The position numbers were made by a program, and so were the translations under genes. A DNA stretch of 64,000 nucleotides from Bdellovibrio sp. ZAP7 (GTDB lineage Bacteria > Bdellovibrionota > Bdellovibrionia > Bdellovibrionales > Bdellovibrionaceae), in contig NZ_CP030082.1 of assembly GCF_006874645.1 (NCBI RefSeq), positions 1,364,001 through 1,428,000 of the forward strand, written 5' to 3'. Shown one piece after another: positions 36,077-45,191 of this stretch (positions are counted from its first letter, which is position 1; every line of letters begins with the position of its first letter). A model generated the notes under the pieces. That model had not been told where the DNA came from and did not search any database. It was given only the letters and a program-made list of their open reading frames with translations.

Positions 36077-38086
36077 ATGGATTGGTTGAAGGGGTTGAAC
36101 CCTGAACAGCAAAAAGCTGTTAAACATAACTTCGGTCCCTTGCTGATTCTGGCAGGGGCGGGTTCCGGCAAAACGACGGTGTTGGTTTCACGTACAGGAA
36201 GAATGATTTCTGAACGTGTGGCGCAATCATCGGAGATCTGCGTTTTGACCTTTACCAACAAAGCCGCACGCGAATTAAAACATCGTGTAAAGCAAAAGTT
36301 GGGTGGAGCCGGGGACGGCTTGTGGGCTGGTACCTTCCACTCCTTCGGTTTGCAAATCCTGCGTCGCTTTCATAAACACGCGGGCCTTTCTCCGCATTTC
36401 GGTATCGTCGATCAAACGGACTGTAATGCTGTTCTGAAAGAGCTCATCAAAAACATCGCAAATTCGGGCAAAGACAAATTCGACATCGATAAGATTTTAT
36501 CGATGATCAATGACCGTCGTACAGGAGTGGCACACACACACGAAGGTTTTGACGAATACCACGAGATGGTGGAAGTGCTGGCGCCAAAATTCGAAAAACG
36601 TCTGGAGCATCTGGGTGTGGTGGATTTTGAAGGTTTGTTGATCAAGCCCTTGCAGCTTTTTAAGCAGCATCCGGAAATTTTAGAAAAAGTCCAAAGTCAG
36701 TTTTCTCAAGTCATGGTCGATGAGTTCCAGGATACGAATCGCATGCAAATGGATTTAATCCAGCAAATCGTGAAACCTCACAGCAATATCACTGTGGTGG
36801 GCGACGATGACCAATCGATTTATGGTTGGCGTGGAGCTGAGATCAAAAACATTTTGAATTTTCCGCATGAACACAAAAAATGTGAAGTGATTATGCTTGA
36901 GCGTAATTACCGTTCGTCGGGGGAAATCCTGGCGGTTGCCAATGCGGCGATCTCTAAAAATAAAAATCGTCACGGCAAAGTTCTGCGCGCCGAAGCCGCC
37001 AAAGACACAGGTGTTTTGCCTGAGGTCTTTATTCTTGAGCGCGAGGAAGACGAATGTGAATTCGTCGTACAGGAAATCCAGCATTTCTTAAAAGAAGGTT
37101 ACAAGCTGAAAGACTTTGCAGTTTTGTATCGTTCCAACACTCAGGGTGGTCTGATCGAGGCGTCTTTGCGTCGCGCCGGTATTCAATACAATATCTCGGG
37201 CGGGACTTCGATCTTTGATCGTAAAGAGATCAAAGACATCATGGCTTATTTAAAACAGTCATTCTCTCCGAATGAAGTTTCGCTTCGTCGTATTATCAAC
37301 GTTCCCAACCGCGGGGTGGGTGATACGACAATTGAAAAGCTGACGGAGTTTTCGCAGAAACGCAGAGTCAGTTTCCTGGACGCTTGTCGTCTTTGGAGGG
37401 ACGCCGAAATCCCGGAAAAAACGGGAGAGGCGATCGAGGACCTATTAGGTTTCATCGAATATCTGCCAACGCATATTTTGGATTTCAGTGTCGGCTCGTC
37501 ACCAGGTGGAAAACTTGTCGAGTTGTTCGATCAATTGGGATACAAAGAATATGTGATGAATACCGCCGCTGATCCAGCTTCTGCCGAGAAAAAGTGGATC
37601 GTGGTCGAAATCTTGGGTCGCATTCTGGATGCTTACTTAGGTCGTCGTGCCCACGAAGTGGAGTACATCAAATCGTTCGTCGATTCGATGATGCTTCGTG
37701 AAGATCACAACGAAGAAGAAGATCAAAACAAAGTTCAACTGATGACATTGCATGCGTCAAAAGGATTGGAATTCCCCGTCGTTATTTTGGCAGGGATCGA
37801 GGAAGATTTGCTTCCGCATAAAAACCTGGGCTCTGATATCGATGAAGAACGTCGTTTGTTCTATGTCGGTGTCACACGTGCGAAAAATCGCCTGGTGATG
37901 TCTCGTTGTCAGCAGCGTAAAAAGAACGGTGTGGTTCGTCCTTCAGTTCCTTCGCGTTTCTTGTTGGAAATCCCGACAGAACTTTACAAAGAATACCCAT
38001 TGGGCGCACGCCCGGTAAGTGGACAAGCCCGCGACGACCTGGTCGCAAGCTTCCTATCAAAATTAGATAGTAAAATTGGAAAATAA
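36077..38086 (+). CDS. UvrD/Rep family DNA helicase
   Basis: 669 residues, SF1A 3'-5' helicase. Walker A G-A-G-S-G-K-T-T near residue 30, motif II V-D-E-F-Q-D-T near 213, motif III G-D-D-D-Q-S-I-Y-G-W-R, motif V T-L-H-A-S-K-G-L-E-F, and motif VI V-G-V-T-R-A. Length resembles E. coli Rep (673) and there is no C-terminal Tudor-like domain. Likely roles are replication-fork restart or repair. The gene begins only 17 bases after the second terminator, which suggests a leaderless or very short leader transcript. Confidence 0.94.
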   Translation: MDWLKGLNPEQQKAVKHNFGPLLILAGAGSGKTTVLVSRTGRMISERVAQSSEICVLTFTNKAARELKHRVKQKLGGAGDGLWAGTFHSFGLQILRRFHKHAGLSPHFGIVDQTDCNAVLKELIKNIANSGKDKFDIDKILSMINDRRTGVAHTHEGFDEYHEMVEVLAPKFEKRLEHLGVVDFEGLLIKPLQLFKQHPEILEKVQSQFSQVMVDEFQDTNRMQMDLIQQIVKPHSNITVVGDDDQSIYGWRGAEIKNILNFPHEHKKCEVIMLERNYRSSGEILAVANAAISKNKNRHGKVLRAEAAKDTGVLPEVFILEREEDECEFVVQEIQHFLKEGYKLKDFAVLYRSNTQGGLIEASLRRAGIQYNISGGTSIFDRKEIKDIMAYLKQSFSPNEVSLRRIINVPNRGVGDTTIEKLTEFSQKRRVSFLDACRLWRDAEIPEKTGEAIEDLLGFIEYLPTHILDFSVGSSPGGKLVELFDQLGYKEYVMNTAADPASAEKKWIVVEILGRILDAYLGRRAHEVEYIKSFVDSMMLREDHNEEEDQNKVQLMTLHASKGLEFPVVILAGIEEDLLPHKNLGSDIDEERRLFYVGVTRAKNRLVMSRCQQRKKNGVVRPSVPSRFLLEIPTELYKEYPLGARPVSGQARDDLVASFLSKLDSKIGK

Positions 38087-38090
38087 ATAA

Positions 38091-38116
38091 AAAGCCGGAA
38101 GAGATTCCGGCTTTTT
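38091..38116 (+). terminator. Rho-independent terminator after the helicase gene
   Basis: AAAGCCGGAA / TTCCGGCTTT stem, GAGA loop, T tail. Its symmetry lets it also stop the convergent RluA-family transcript. Confidence 0.85.
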
Positions 38117-38142
38117 ATTTGTTCGAGATCTTTTTTCTTTTG

Positions 38143-38796
38143 CTAGAATTCGCGGGGAGCTTCGAAGGTGTGTTCTTTTCCGCTGATGGAAATTTTTAAT
38201 TTTCCGGCGTGCAGGAACATTCTGTCGGTTTTATAAATCTCCGCGATGCGCTTATTGAATTTTGGGTCCCCGTAACGGGTATCCCCTAAGATTGCGTGTT
38301 TGGCGAGGGCGGCGTGTTTACGAATTTGATGTTGTCGGCCCGTGAATAGTTTCACTTCGATTAACGAGGTATACTGATCTGATTTAATAACCTTAAAATC
38401 TGTGCGCGCTTCCACGCGGTCCTTCGCCAGTCCCTGAGGATTGTTGCGTCCCTCGGCTTTGTCTGAAATCGGCGTGTTCCAGTTTTGCCACTCTTCAGTT
38501 ATCGGCATCGAGCCACGCAACAAAGCGAAATAATACTTTTCACAGCTGCGGGCTTGAAGCTGCTCGGCCAATTCTTTGGCCATGCGTGTGTTTAAGGCTA
38601 ATAGCAGCAGTCCGCTGGTCTCTTTATCCAGGCGGTGCACAGGGTGGATGCCCTCGAAAGTTCCGGGAATTAATTGCTTTTCTAAAATGTGGACGACATC
38701 GCGGGGGTCGTTGTGAACAGAAACTCCTGGAGGCTTGTTGATGAGAAGCCAACCTTCACCGCGTGCGACAATTTCTAATGATATCACGCTTCGCAA
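38143..38796 (-). CDS. RluA family pseudouridine synthase
   Basis: 217 residues, catalytic domain only, without an S4 domain. The H-P-V-H-R-L-D-K-E-T-S-G-L-L-L-L-A motif carries the catalytic Asp, and F-T-G-R-Q-H-Q-I-R-K-H is motif III. It isomerises uridine in tRNA or 23S rRNA; without an S4 domain it resembles TruC/RluA. The start overlaps the stop of the upstream small membrane gene by 13 bases. Confidence 0.92.
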   Translation of the reverse strand: MRSVISLEIVARGEGWLLINKPPGVSVHNDPRDVVHILEKQLIPGTFEGIHPVHRLDKETSGLLLLALNTRMAKELAEQLQARSCEKYYFALLRGSMPITEEWQNWNTPISDKAEGRNNPQGLAKDRVEARTDFKVIKSDQYTSLIEVKLFTGRQHQIRKHAALAKHAILGDTRYGDPKFNKRIAEIYKTDRMFLHAGKLKISISGKEHTFEAPREF

Positions 38797-39197
38797 TCCT
38801 TTAGGATTATTTCAATTTCTGCAGCAGAAAGATTCTTCGTGCAAAGTTCAGAAGCGAAAACCTTTTGTTCAAAGCGGGAAATTGCCAGTTTGCGAGTCGA
38901 AGCCAGAACGATCATGTTAAACATGAATCCCACCCAGCTTAAAAATGCAAACAATGACCCCATGATGTACAAACTGGTTTTAAAAGCCTCGTGATCTTGG
39001 GCTCGAGAGTTTTCTTCTAAGGGCAAAATGCGGCTTTGAGATTCACACCAGTACTTTTGCACCGTCGCCAGGTTCTTTTGCAGTTGTTGGAATGCAGAAC
39101 TTTTAGTTTTCTTTTGATGAAACCAATAGTGCGCACCCGTAGTAGCTAAGGAGGGGAAGATTCCGATGATATAGCTTGCTGCCATTTCAGGAGCCAT
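38784..39197 (-). CDS. Small membrane protein of unknown function
   Basis: About 137 residues from ATG 39197 (AAAGGAA five bases upstream). A hydrophobic N-terminal segment (Y-I-I-G-I-F-P-S-L-A-T-T) and a second near residue 85 (S-L-F-A-F-L-S-W-V-G-F-M-F-N-M-I-V-L) flank a helical region, and a soluble acidic end follows. No family is recognised. Co-transcribed with the pseudouridine synthase gene. Confidence 0.65.
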   Translation of the reverse strand: MAPEMAASYIIGIFPSLATTGAHYWFHQKKTKSSAFQQLQKNLATVQKYWCESQSRILPLEENSRAQDHEAFKTSLYIMGSLFAFLSWVGFMFNMIVLASTRKLAISRFEQKVFASELCTKNLSAAEIEIILKDCEA

Positions 39198-39316
39198 GGT
39201 TTTCCTTTGTAATAAAGAGTCCTCATTATAGGTGCTTGGGATGATTTTTGGCAAGTTTACCCAGAGAATCTCGAGACCAGGGCCCTGAAGTTTTAAAATA
39301 AACTTCAGGAGGAATC

Positions 39317-39598
39317 ATGAATGCGGATATCGAGGTGTTTTTAGAGTTTTTAAAAAATGAAGACGATTTGGACTATGGTGACTTCAAACGCGAAGTGGAT
39401 TTGCACCTGATGCGTCTTATAGAGAACTTAAGACCTTTAAATCGGGAACAGCAACTTCGCCTGGCCCGAGTTCGTGAAGAGCTTCTATGGATGTATAACG
39501 ACGATATAGAGGACATGAGAGCCTATTTGGCTGATGAAGTCGCCCGCCTAGACCCAGAGCGAGTTCGTAGTGCAAGCGACGCGCCTTTTCAATTGTGA
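39317..39598 (+). CDS. Small acidic helical protein of unknown function
   Basis: 93 residues, strongly acidic (runs such as N-E-D-D-L-D-Y-G-D and D-D-I-E-D-M), predicted all-helical, without cysteines or a signal. AGGAGGAATC directly precedes the ATG. No family is recognised. Confidence 0.65.
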   Translation: MNADIEVFLEFLKNEDDLDYGDFKREVDLHLMRLIENLRPLNREQQLRLARVREELLWMYNDDIEDMRAYLADEVARLDPERVRSASDAPFQL

Positions 39599-39658
39599 CA
39601 GGGACTTCCCAAGCCCTGGTAAAAGGCGCTACGCTTAAGGAACGTCAGAGGAGGACTT

Positions 39659-40246
39659 ATGTCCAAAAAGCATCATCATAAATCTTCGCATAAAAATTCT
39701 TCTTCATCGACACCGGCAAACAGTGTGGGGCAAGAGATGCATCCATCCGAAGTGGAGTATGATTCTGCCGTGGAAAATACCATCGACAAAGCCGATGAGA
39801 TCGCAGTTTCCTCTTCTGACGATATTAATACAGAAGCCCAAAATGAGGGCGTCCCGCATCCAACTCACGAACCACATCATGACAGCGGCACTTTCAATGC
39901 GGGTTCCGCTGATGATAAATTGGCTCCAGAGGAAATGTCCTATGAAGGCGGACCTACGGAAGAGCACCATGAAAAATCCCATGTGGAATTTTATGGGTCG
40001 GAAATCATTCGTATGAAAGCTCCAAAAGTTATGGAGATAGCTGACACGGTTGTGGACGAGTGGAAAAAAGACGGCGACTTTGAATCCCTGCCTGTGGGGC
40101 ATCCCCTGGCTGCGATGGCAGCAGGCCGTGCTCTTCGTAAAGCGAAAGAAGTGGAAAAGAAGCTGGAAGAAAAAGGTGTCTTTGCCATGGCGAAAATGGG
40201 TTTGGATTACGTGAAATCTGAAATTGAAAAACGAAAAAAGCAGTAA
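39659..40246 (+). CDS. Histidine-rich acidic protein of unknown function
   Basis: 195 residues. The first about 110 residues are low-complexity: a His/Lys/Ser tract (M-S-K-K-H-H-H-K-S-S-H-K-N) and an acidic, His-containing linker, probably disordered and able to bind metal. The C-terminal 80 residues are helical and more conserved-looking (D-T-V-V-D-E-W-K-K-D-G ... H-P-L-A-A-M-A-A-G). GGAGG is upstream. It is 6 bp before bolA, so the two share a transcript. Confidence 0.68.
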   Translation: MSKKHHHKSSHKNSSSSTPANSVGQEMHPSEVEYDSAVENTIDKADEIAVSSSDDINTEAQNEGVPHPTHEPHHDSGTFNAGSADDKLAPEEMSYEGGPTEEHHEKSHVEFYGSEIIRMKAPKVMEIADTVVDEWKKDGDFESLPVGHPLAAMAAGRALRKAKEVEKKLEEKGVFAMAKMGLDYVKSEIEKRKKQ

Positions 40247-40252
40247 TCCCCA

Positions 40253-40576
40253 GTGAATCGCGAAGCACGTATTTTCGAATCTTTGACAAAAGCTCTTGCT
40301 CCTTCGGTTCTGGAAATCGAAAACGAGAGCCATATGCACTCCGGTCCGGCAAGTGAATCGCACTATAAAGTTTTGATCGTATCGTCTGCGTTCGAAGGAA
40401 AATCTCGTGTTGATCGTCAGCGCAGTGTTAATGATGCCTTGAAATCTGAATTTAGTGCAGGTTTGCATGCCCTGACGCAAAAGGCCCTAACCCCTGCAGA
40501 GTTTGAAATGCACAAAGACGCACTTAATTTTATTTCTCCTGAGTGTCGTGGTGGTTCCAAAAGACTTCCCAAATAG
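40253..40576 (+). CDS. bolA: BolA family protein
   Basis: 107 residues, GTG start. The BolA fold is marked by I-E-N-E-S-H-M-H and S-H-Y-K-V-L-I-V-S-S-A-F-E-G-K-S-R-V-D-R-Q-R-S-V-N, ending with the H-A-L-T-Q-K-A helix. The invariant His residues that coordinate a [2Fe-2S] cluster with monothiol glutaredoxins are present. Roles in other bacteria are iron-sulfur handling and stress-dependent morphology. Confidence 0.92.
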   Translation: MNREARIFESLTKALAPSVLEIENESHMHSGPASESHYKVLIVSSAFEGKSRVDRQRSVNDALKSEFSAGLHALTQKALTPAEFEMHKDALNFISPECRGGSKRLPK

Positions 40577-40602
40577 CATTCGCTCCTGATCTAATATTCC
40601 AG

Positions 40603-41334
40603 ATGAAATTTGTGTTTCTGTTTCTTATTTTTTTCAGTCTGTCGTGTCCGGCGATAGAACCACTTAGGGTGGCTGCCGTGCAGGGGCCGCCTCACGTGAT
40701 GAATGCGGAGGCTAATCCGGCACAGGGGTCGGGCCCGGATTTCATGATTAAGTATGTTTTTTCGGAGTTAAAAAAGAAATTCAAAATCGATGTGGTTTGG
40801 AAAAGTTCTCCTTTTAAAAGAGAACTTCGCGATTTGGAAAACAATCAAATCGATGTTTTATTTTTCATCGTCAAGACTCCGGAACGAGAAAAGGTTTTCG
40901 ACTATTCAGCAGAACCTTTCATTTCTGAGCACGCTGGAATCATCGTACCTAAACATTTTCATAAAGGTAAAAACTTTGCGTCGATAAGTGATTTTGCCGG
41001 TAAGACGGTGGGTCTGATGGCCGGTGCCTCAATGCCCCCAGAATTTAAACAATATAAAATAAAGACGATCACATTGTCGGGAATTGATCTGGGGGAGCGT
41101 CTTTCTAACCTAGTGGAAACGAATCGAATTGATGGTGTTTTTGTTCATCTTTCATCGGTGACTCGGGAAATGGTTGAATCACACAAGTACCCCAATTTAA
41201 AGAGTGTCGAAATTACGGATATCCCTATGTTCAATGTGTACGTGGCGTTTAGCAAAAAGCTTTCCCCTGAAATCAAAAGTGAAATTGATAGCCTGCTTAA
41301 GGCGAACCGCAAATTTTACCGTGCTAAAAATTAA
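40603..41334 (+). CDS. Periplasmic substrate-binding protein, family 3 (orphan)
   Basis: About 243 residues with a signal peptide (M-K-F-V-F-L-F-L-I-F-F-S-L-S-C-P-A). The SBP_bac_3 two-lobe pattern is seen: F-S-E-L-K-K-K-F, L-E-N-N-Q-I-D-V-L-F-F near residue 80, F-A-G-K-T-V-G-L-M-A-G, and R-I-D-G-V-F-V-H. No permease or ATPase is nearby. Three relatives lie in this window (48556, 59452, 63245), also without transporters. A sensory or modified role is possible. Confidence 0.82.
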   Translation: MKFVFLFLIFFSLSCPAIEPLRVAAVQGPPHVMNAEANPAQGSGPDFMIKYVFSELKKKFKIDVVWKSSPFKRELRDLENNQIDVLFFIVKTPEREKVFDYSAEPFISEHAGIIVPKHFHKGKNFASISDFAGKTVGLMAGASMPPEFKQYKIKTITLSGIDLGERLSNLVETNRIDGVFVHLSSVTREMVESHKYPNLKSVEITDIPMFNVYVAFSKKLSPEIKSEIDSLLKANRKFYRAKN

Positions 41335-41352
41335 GCGCCGCCCCAGCTTCGA

Positions 41353-41616
41353 TTAGTCTTCAAATTGTGCGAGCTTGGATTTCAACTCACCCAGAAGTTT
41401 TTTGACTTCCTGCAGCTGTTCCTGCTCAGGGGACACTTTGTTGGTCATTGTCTCAGTGATAACATCCCACGAATCCAGAGCCTGTTTAAGGTCTGCATTG
41501 AGATTGCCAAAGAGGCTTTTTTTGCCTGTCTCTTTAGCAGTGGAAGCAGTCGTTGCTTCTTTCTCAGTTGTGTTAGCGCGCGTCGTACGTGCCGTTTCAA
41601 TGATGTCGTTACTCAT
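41353..41616 (-). CDS. Small helical protein of unknown function
   Basis: 87 residues. A Thr/Ala-rich disordered start, then a coiled-coil C-terminus (E-Q-E-Q-L-Q-E-V-K-K-L-L-G-E-L-K-S-K-L). No signal peptide or membrane segment. No family recognised. Confidence 0.55.
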   Translation of the reverse strand: MSNDIIETARTTRANTTEKEATTASTAKETGKKSLFGNLNADLKQALDSWDVITETMTNKVSPEQEQLQEVKKLLGELKSKLAQFED

Positions 41617-41744
41617 GAACCAATTCTGTAAATTTAATGTATCGGACGTGCATCATGCACGAAGGCGATAGTGTTATCGTAGGAACTCCATTTGACAAGC
41701 ATTTTCACTCTTAATAAATTGGCGCTTTCAAACGGGGTGACATC

Positions 41745-43415
41745 ATGTCTCAAGAGATTATCTACACAATGAAAGGTGTAAGTAAAGTATATCCTCCAAA
41801 TCGTTACGTTTTGAAGGACATTTACCTTTCTTACTTCTACGGAGCTAAAATCGGTGTTCTGGGTCTGAATGGATCTGGTAAATCCACTTTGCTTAGAATC
41901 ATGGCAGGAACAGACAAAGACTTTTTGGGGGAAGCTTTCCCTTCGAAAACGATGAAGGTGGGTTACTTCGAGCAAGAACCTCAACTGGATGACGCTTTGA
42001 CTGTTAAAGAAAACATCTTTGCGGGTATGGGCGAGCTTCCTAAGGTGATGGCGGAATACAATGCGATCAACGATAAGTTTGCAGATCCAGATTTGGATCC
42101 GGATGAAATGAATAAACTCATCGATAAGCAGGGTGCTCTTCAGGAAAAATTGGATGCTTTGGGCGCATGGGACGTCGATCAAAAGATCGAAATCGTGATG
42201 GATGCTCTTCGTTGTCCAGATGGCGACATGGGTGTGACGAAGCTTTCCGGTGGTGAAAAACGCCGTGTGGCTTTGGCTCGTTTGATCATGTCGGAGCCAG
42301 ATATCTTGCTTTTGGATGAGCCAACGAATCACTTGGACGCAGAATCTGTGGCATGGCTTGAGCAATATCTTTCTAAGTTCCCAGGAACTGTTATTGCCGT
42401 TACCCATGACCGTTATTTCTTGGATAACGTTGCGGGTTGGATTTTGGAATTGGACCGCGGTGAAGGTATTCCTTGGAAAGGGAACTACACTTCTTGGTTG
42501 GAACAAAAAGACAAGCGCACAGCGAACGAACAAAAAGATCAGGCTCGCAAAGCTAAAACTTTGGAAAAAGAGTTGGATTGGATTCGTCAGGGAGCTAAGG
42601 CTCGTCAGGCGAAATCTAAAGCGCGTATCTCTAACTACGAAAACCTGTTGAAGGAAGCATCTCCGGAGAAAATTCAAGAGATGTCTATCTACATCCCACC
42701 AGGGCCTCGTTTGGGTGATATCGTTGTTGAAGCCAAAGGTATTACGAAGGCTTATGATCACAAAGTTCTTTTGGACGACGTCAGCTTTACGATTCCTCGT
42801 GGTGCGATCGTGGGTGTTATCGGGCCGAATGGTGTCGGTAAATCCACTTTGTTCCGTATGATCACAGGCAAAGAATCTCCAGATTCTGGAACGTTCAAAG
42901 TCGGTGAAACAGTGAAGATTTCATACGTGGATCAAACACGTGAGACCTTGGATCCGAACAAAACGATCTTTGAAGAGCTTTCTGGTGGCGCCGATGTGAT
43001 CCAATTGGGTACACGTGAGATTCCATCTCGTCAGTACGTTTCCTGGTTTAACTTCTCTGGTTCTGACCAACAAAAGAAAGTCGGTCAGTTGTCAGGTGGT
43101 GAGCGCAACCGTGTGAACATGGCGAAAATCCTTAAAGAGGGTGGAAATCTTTTGCTTCTGGATGAGCCAACGAATGATTTGGACGTAAACACAATGCGTG
43201 CCCTCGAGGAAGCGCTGTTGGAGTTCGGTGGATCTGTTGTGGTGATTTCGCATGATCGTTGGTTCTTGGACCGCGTCTGCACTCACATCATGGCGTTCGA
43301 AGGGGATTCTAAAATTGAATTCTATCCTGGAAACTTCACGGAATACGAAGAAGACCGCAAAAAACGCCTGGGCGAAAATGCAGGGCCAAAACGTATAAGA
43401 TTTAAGATGGTTTAG
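41745..43415 (+). CDS. ettA: Energy-dependent translational throttle protein EttA (ABC-F)
   Basis: 556 residues with two ABC cassettes on one chain and no membrane part. Walker A G-L-N-G-S-G-K-S-T and G-P-N-G-V-G-K-S-T; signatures L-S-G-G-E-K-R-R-V and L-S-G-G-E-R-N-R-V; D-E-P-T-N-H-L-D and D-E-P-T-N-D-L-D. The arm and linker (P-tum) region lies near residue 270. EttA binds the ribosomal E site and gates the first peptide bond by ADP/ATP ratio. Codon use is strongly biased, as in other highly expressed genes. Confidence 0.95.
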   Translation: MSQEIIYTMKGVSKVYPPNRYVLKDIYLSYFYGAKIGVLGLNGSGKSTLLRIMAGTDKDFLGEAFPSKTMKVGYFEQEPQLDDALTVKENIFAGMGELPKVMAEYNAINDKFADPDLDPDEMNKLIDKQGALQEKLDALGAWDVDQKIEIVMDALRCPDGDMGVTKLSGGEKRRVALARLIMSEPDILLLDEPTNHLDAESVAWLEQYLSKFPGTVIAVTHDRYFLDNVAGWILELDRGEGIPWKGNYTSWLEQKDKRTANEQKDQARKAKTLEKELDWIRQGAKARQAKSKARISNYENLLKEASPEKIQEMSIYIPPGPRLGDIVVEAKGITKAYDHKVLLDDVSFTIPRGAIVGVIGPNGVGKSTLFRMITGKESPDSGTFKVGETVKISYVDQTRETLDPNKTIFEELSGGADVIQLGTREIPSRQYVSWFNFSGSDQQKKVGQLSGGERNRVNMAKILKEGGNLLLLDEPTNDLDVNTMRALEEALLEFGGSVVVISHDRWFLDRVCTHIMAFEGDSKIEFYPGNFTEYEEDRKKRLGENAGPKRIRFKMV

Positions 43416-43430
43416 TTAAAAACGGAGCTC

Positions 43431-44693
43431 TCACTCGGCTAGGGGTAGCTGTAAGGTGACCTTGGTTCCTTGCGGGTGAGAGTCGGTCACGGTCTCGGCG
43501 GATGTGACTTCGATCGATCCGCCCAGCATTTGAATGTATTCCTTCACCAAAGGCATACCATAGCCGGTGCCTTTTTCGCCATGAGTCCCAGCACGATTGG
43601 TCTGGCAGGCAATGTTGAACAGATTTTCCAGAATCTCTGGTGGGATGCCCACACCATAATCCTGAATAACAATTGAAACGACCTGTTCCTTGGTGAATAC
43701 ACGGATATCGATGCGATCACCTGGATGAGAGAACTTAACGGCGTTGCTGATGATGTTTAAAAGCACCACGTTCCCTAGAATCGTTTTTTCAGCGTTCACC
43801 AACATCTTGTCTCGGGACATATCTAAAGAGAGCTTAATACCCTTTGGGGCCGCTAAAGCCTCGGCATTTTCATAGATGTCGTTCAGGATTTTTGCCAAAG
43901 ACATCGGGCGCAGGGGGAGTTTCGCTTTTCCATCCTTAACCGATTTTAAGTGGCGCACCTGATTTAGGAGATTGTTGATCTCCTGAACAGCGCGTTCCAT
44001 CTTTTCCAGCTCATTGCCTCCCGTAGACTGCTCTTCTTTGGCGCGAATCAGCTGGAGAGTCATGGATGACAGGGTGTTGGCGATATCGTGCAATAGCACG
44101 CGCAAAAGGTTTTCCACGTCGTTGTGCTTTTCACGCAGGTTCTGGGTGTAAGCGGCTTCGTTACGCAAATAGACATGAGTAGTGAAGCTTGTGAAACCAA
44201 TAAAGACGATCAAATTCAAAATCAGTTCTTCCCGAAACACTTCGGGGGAGGGAATCAGATTGGGGCCCGTTTGCATATTGTGGTTTAGCCAAAACACTGT
44301 GAAGGTGGCGGCGACACAAAAGTATCCCGAGATCGCGCCCCGAGTTCCGAATAGAATCGCCGTCGCCAGTGGAACCACTGCCAACCAATAAATCCCCGGG
44401 GCAAACAGCCCGCCAGTCAAATGAATCAGCATGATCATCACGAACACTAAAGAGAGCAATAACAGAACAGCTGCATGGGCATAGAGCTTAAAGCGGTACC
44501 ATAGCAATGGTGGGCCCAGCAGGATCGTCACAAATAGCGGCACCAGGATGTGATTATATTGAGGAGCAGCAAATGCGTAAGAGAAACGATATATATAGAA
44601 CAAAGACATGAGGGAGCCCACGAAGTACATTATCTTCAAATAGAGCAGACGTTTGCGATGGTCCTCGAACGGGAGGGAAGTAAATACCTTCAT
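43431..44693 (-). CDS. Membrane sensor histidine kinase
   Basis: 420 residues. Six hydrophobic segments in residues 20-175 form a membrane sensor without a large periplasmic loop. The HisKA-like motif L-L-H-D-I-A-N-T-L places the phospho-His at residue 202. The ATPase N box N-I-I-S-N-A-V-K-F-S, G1 D-Y-G-V-G-I-P and G2 G-T-G-Y-G-M-P-L-V-K are intact. No response regulator is adjacent; the stand-alone receiver (55202) and the NtrC-type regulator (52461) are candidates by proximity only. Confidence 0.9.
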   Translation of the reverse strand: MKVFTSLPFEDHRKRLLYLKIMYFVGSLMSLFYIYRFSYAFAAPQYNHILVPLFVTILLGPPLLWYRFKLYAHAAVLLLLSLVFVMIMLIHLTGGLFAPGIYWLAVVPLATAILFGTRGAISGYFCVAATFTVFWLNHNMQTGPNLIPSPEVFREELILNLIVFIGFTSFTTHVYLRNEAAYTQNLREKHNDVENLLRVLLHDIANTLSSMTLQLIRAKEEQSTGGNELEKMERAVQEINNLLNQVRHLKSVKDGKAKLPLRPMSLAKILNDIYENAEALAAPKGIKLSLDMSRDKMLVNAEKTILGNVVLLNIISNAVKFSHPGDRIDIRVFTKEQVVSIVIQDYGVGIPPEILENLFNIACQTNRAGTHGEKGTGYGMPLVKEYIQMLGGSIEVTSAETVTDSHPQGTKVTLQLPLAE

Positions 44694-44728
44694 GTGTATT
44701 TAAAGTTTCGGATTAACGTAAGTTATTC

Positions 44729-45133
44729 TTAAGACTGGAAAATGGATCTTAGAGTTTCGAAATGTTCCTTTAGCTCCATGAACTGCTGAGCGTTTCCGCC
44801 GTGGTCGGGGTGGAGTCTTAAAGCTGCCTGACGAAAGGCTTTTCTCAATTCAGTCTCTGTAAAACCCTCTGACAAACCATGGATCCAGCATTTGAAAAAC
44901 TCAAAAGCTTGGCTTTGTGCCGGGGAAAAAGAGTGGGGCTTGCGCTGTGGACGAACTGCTGGGCGAGGATATTGTCCACGTGGAGTTTGCAGTTCTGTCT
45001 TATTAATCTGACCTAAAAGATAGGCTAAATGGATCGGATCGGAGTCCATGACAGAAGAGTAATTTGCTTGGATCGTTGGGGTCTCACCCATCTTTTCGCG
45101 CAAAATTTGTTTGAAACTCGTCTGAAAACTCAT
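44729..45133 (-). CDS. J-domain protein (C-terminal DnaJ domain)
   Basis: 134 residues. Unlike canonical DnaJ, the J domain is at the C-terminus: E-L-R-K-A-F-R-Q-A-A-L-R-L-H-P-D-H-G-G contains the H-P-D tripeptide that stimulates Hsp70 ATPase. The N-terminal 70 residues are basic and Pro/Gln-rich. It would recruit DnaK (10175) to a specific client. A 16-bp perfect palindrome (45147-45162) sits 13 bases upstream of its start. Confidence 0.85.
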   Translation of the reverse strand: MSFQTSFKQILREKMGETPTIQANYSSVMDSDPIHLAYLLGQINKTELQTPRGQYPRPAVRPQRKPHSFSPAQSQAFEFFKCWIHGLSEGFTETELRKAFRQAALRLHPDHGGNAQQFMELKEHFETLRSIFQS

Positions 45134-45146
45134 GCCTTTCTATTCG

Positions 45147-45162
45147 GAAAACCATGGTTTTC
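45147..45162. promoter_or_regulatory. 16-bp perfect palindrome, operator-like
   Basis: GAAAACCATGGTTTTC lies just before the J-domain gene (minus strand) and could be a dimeric repressor site. No regulator can be assigned. Confidence 0.4.
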
Positions 45163-45191
45163 AAGGAGTCTAGAGGTGTGAGGTGGATCAA

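Noticed and set aside
39704-40480. A 258-codon minus-strand frame
   Set aside because: Antisense to the His-rich protein and bolA genes; Phe/His/Arg-rich shadow.
41634-42761. A 375-codon open frame on the minus strand
   Set aside because: It lies antisense to ettA, has a Phe/His/Arg/Ile-rich composition typical of a shadow frame and no ribosome site.
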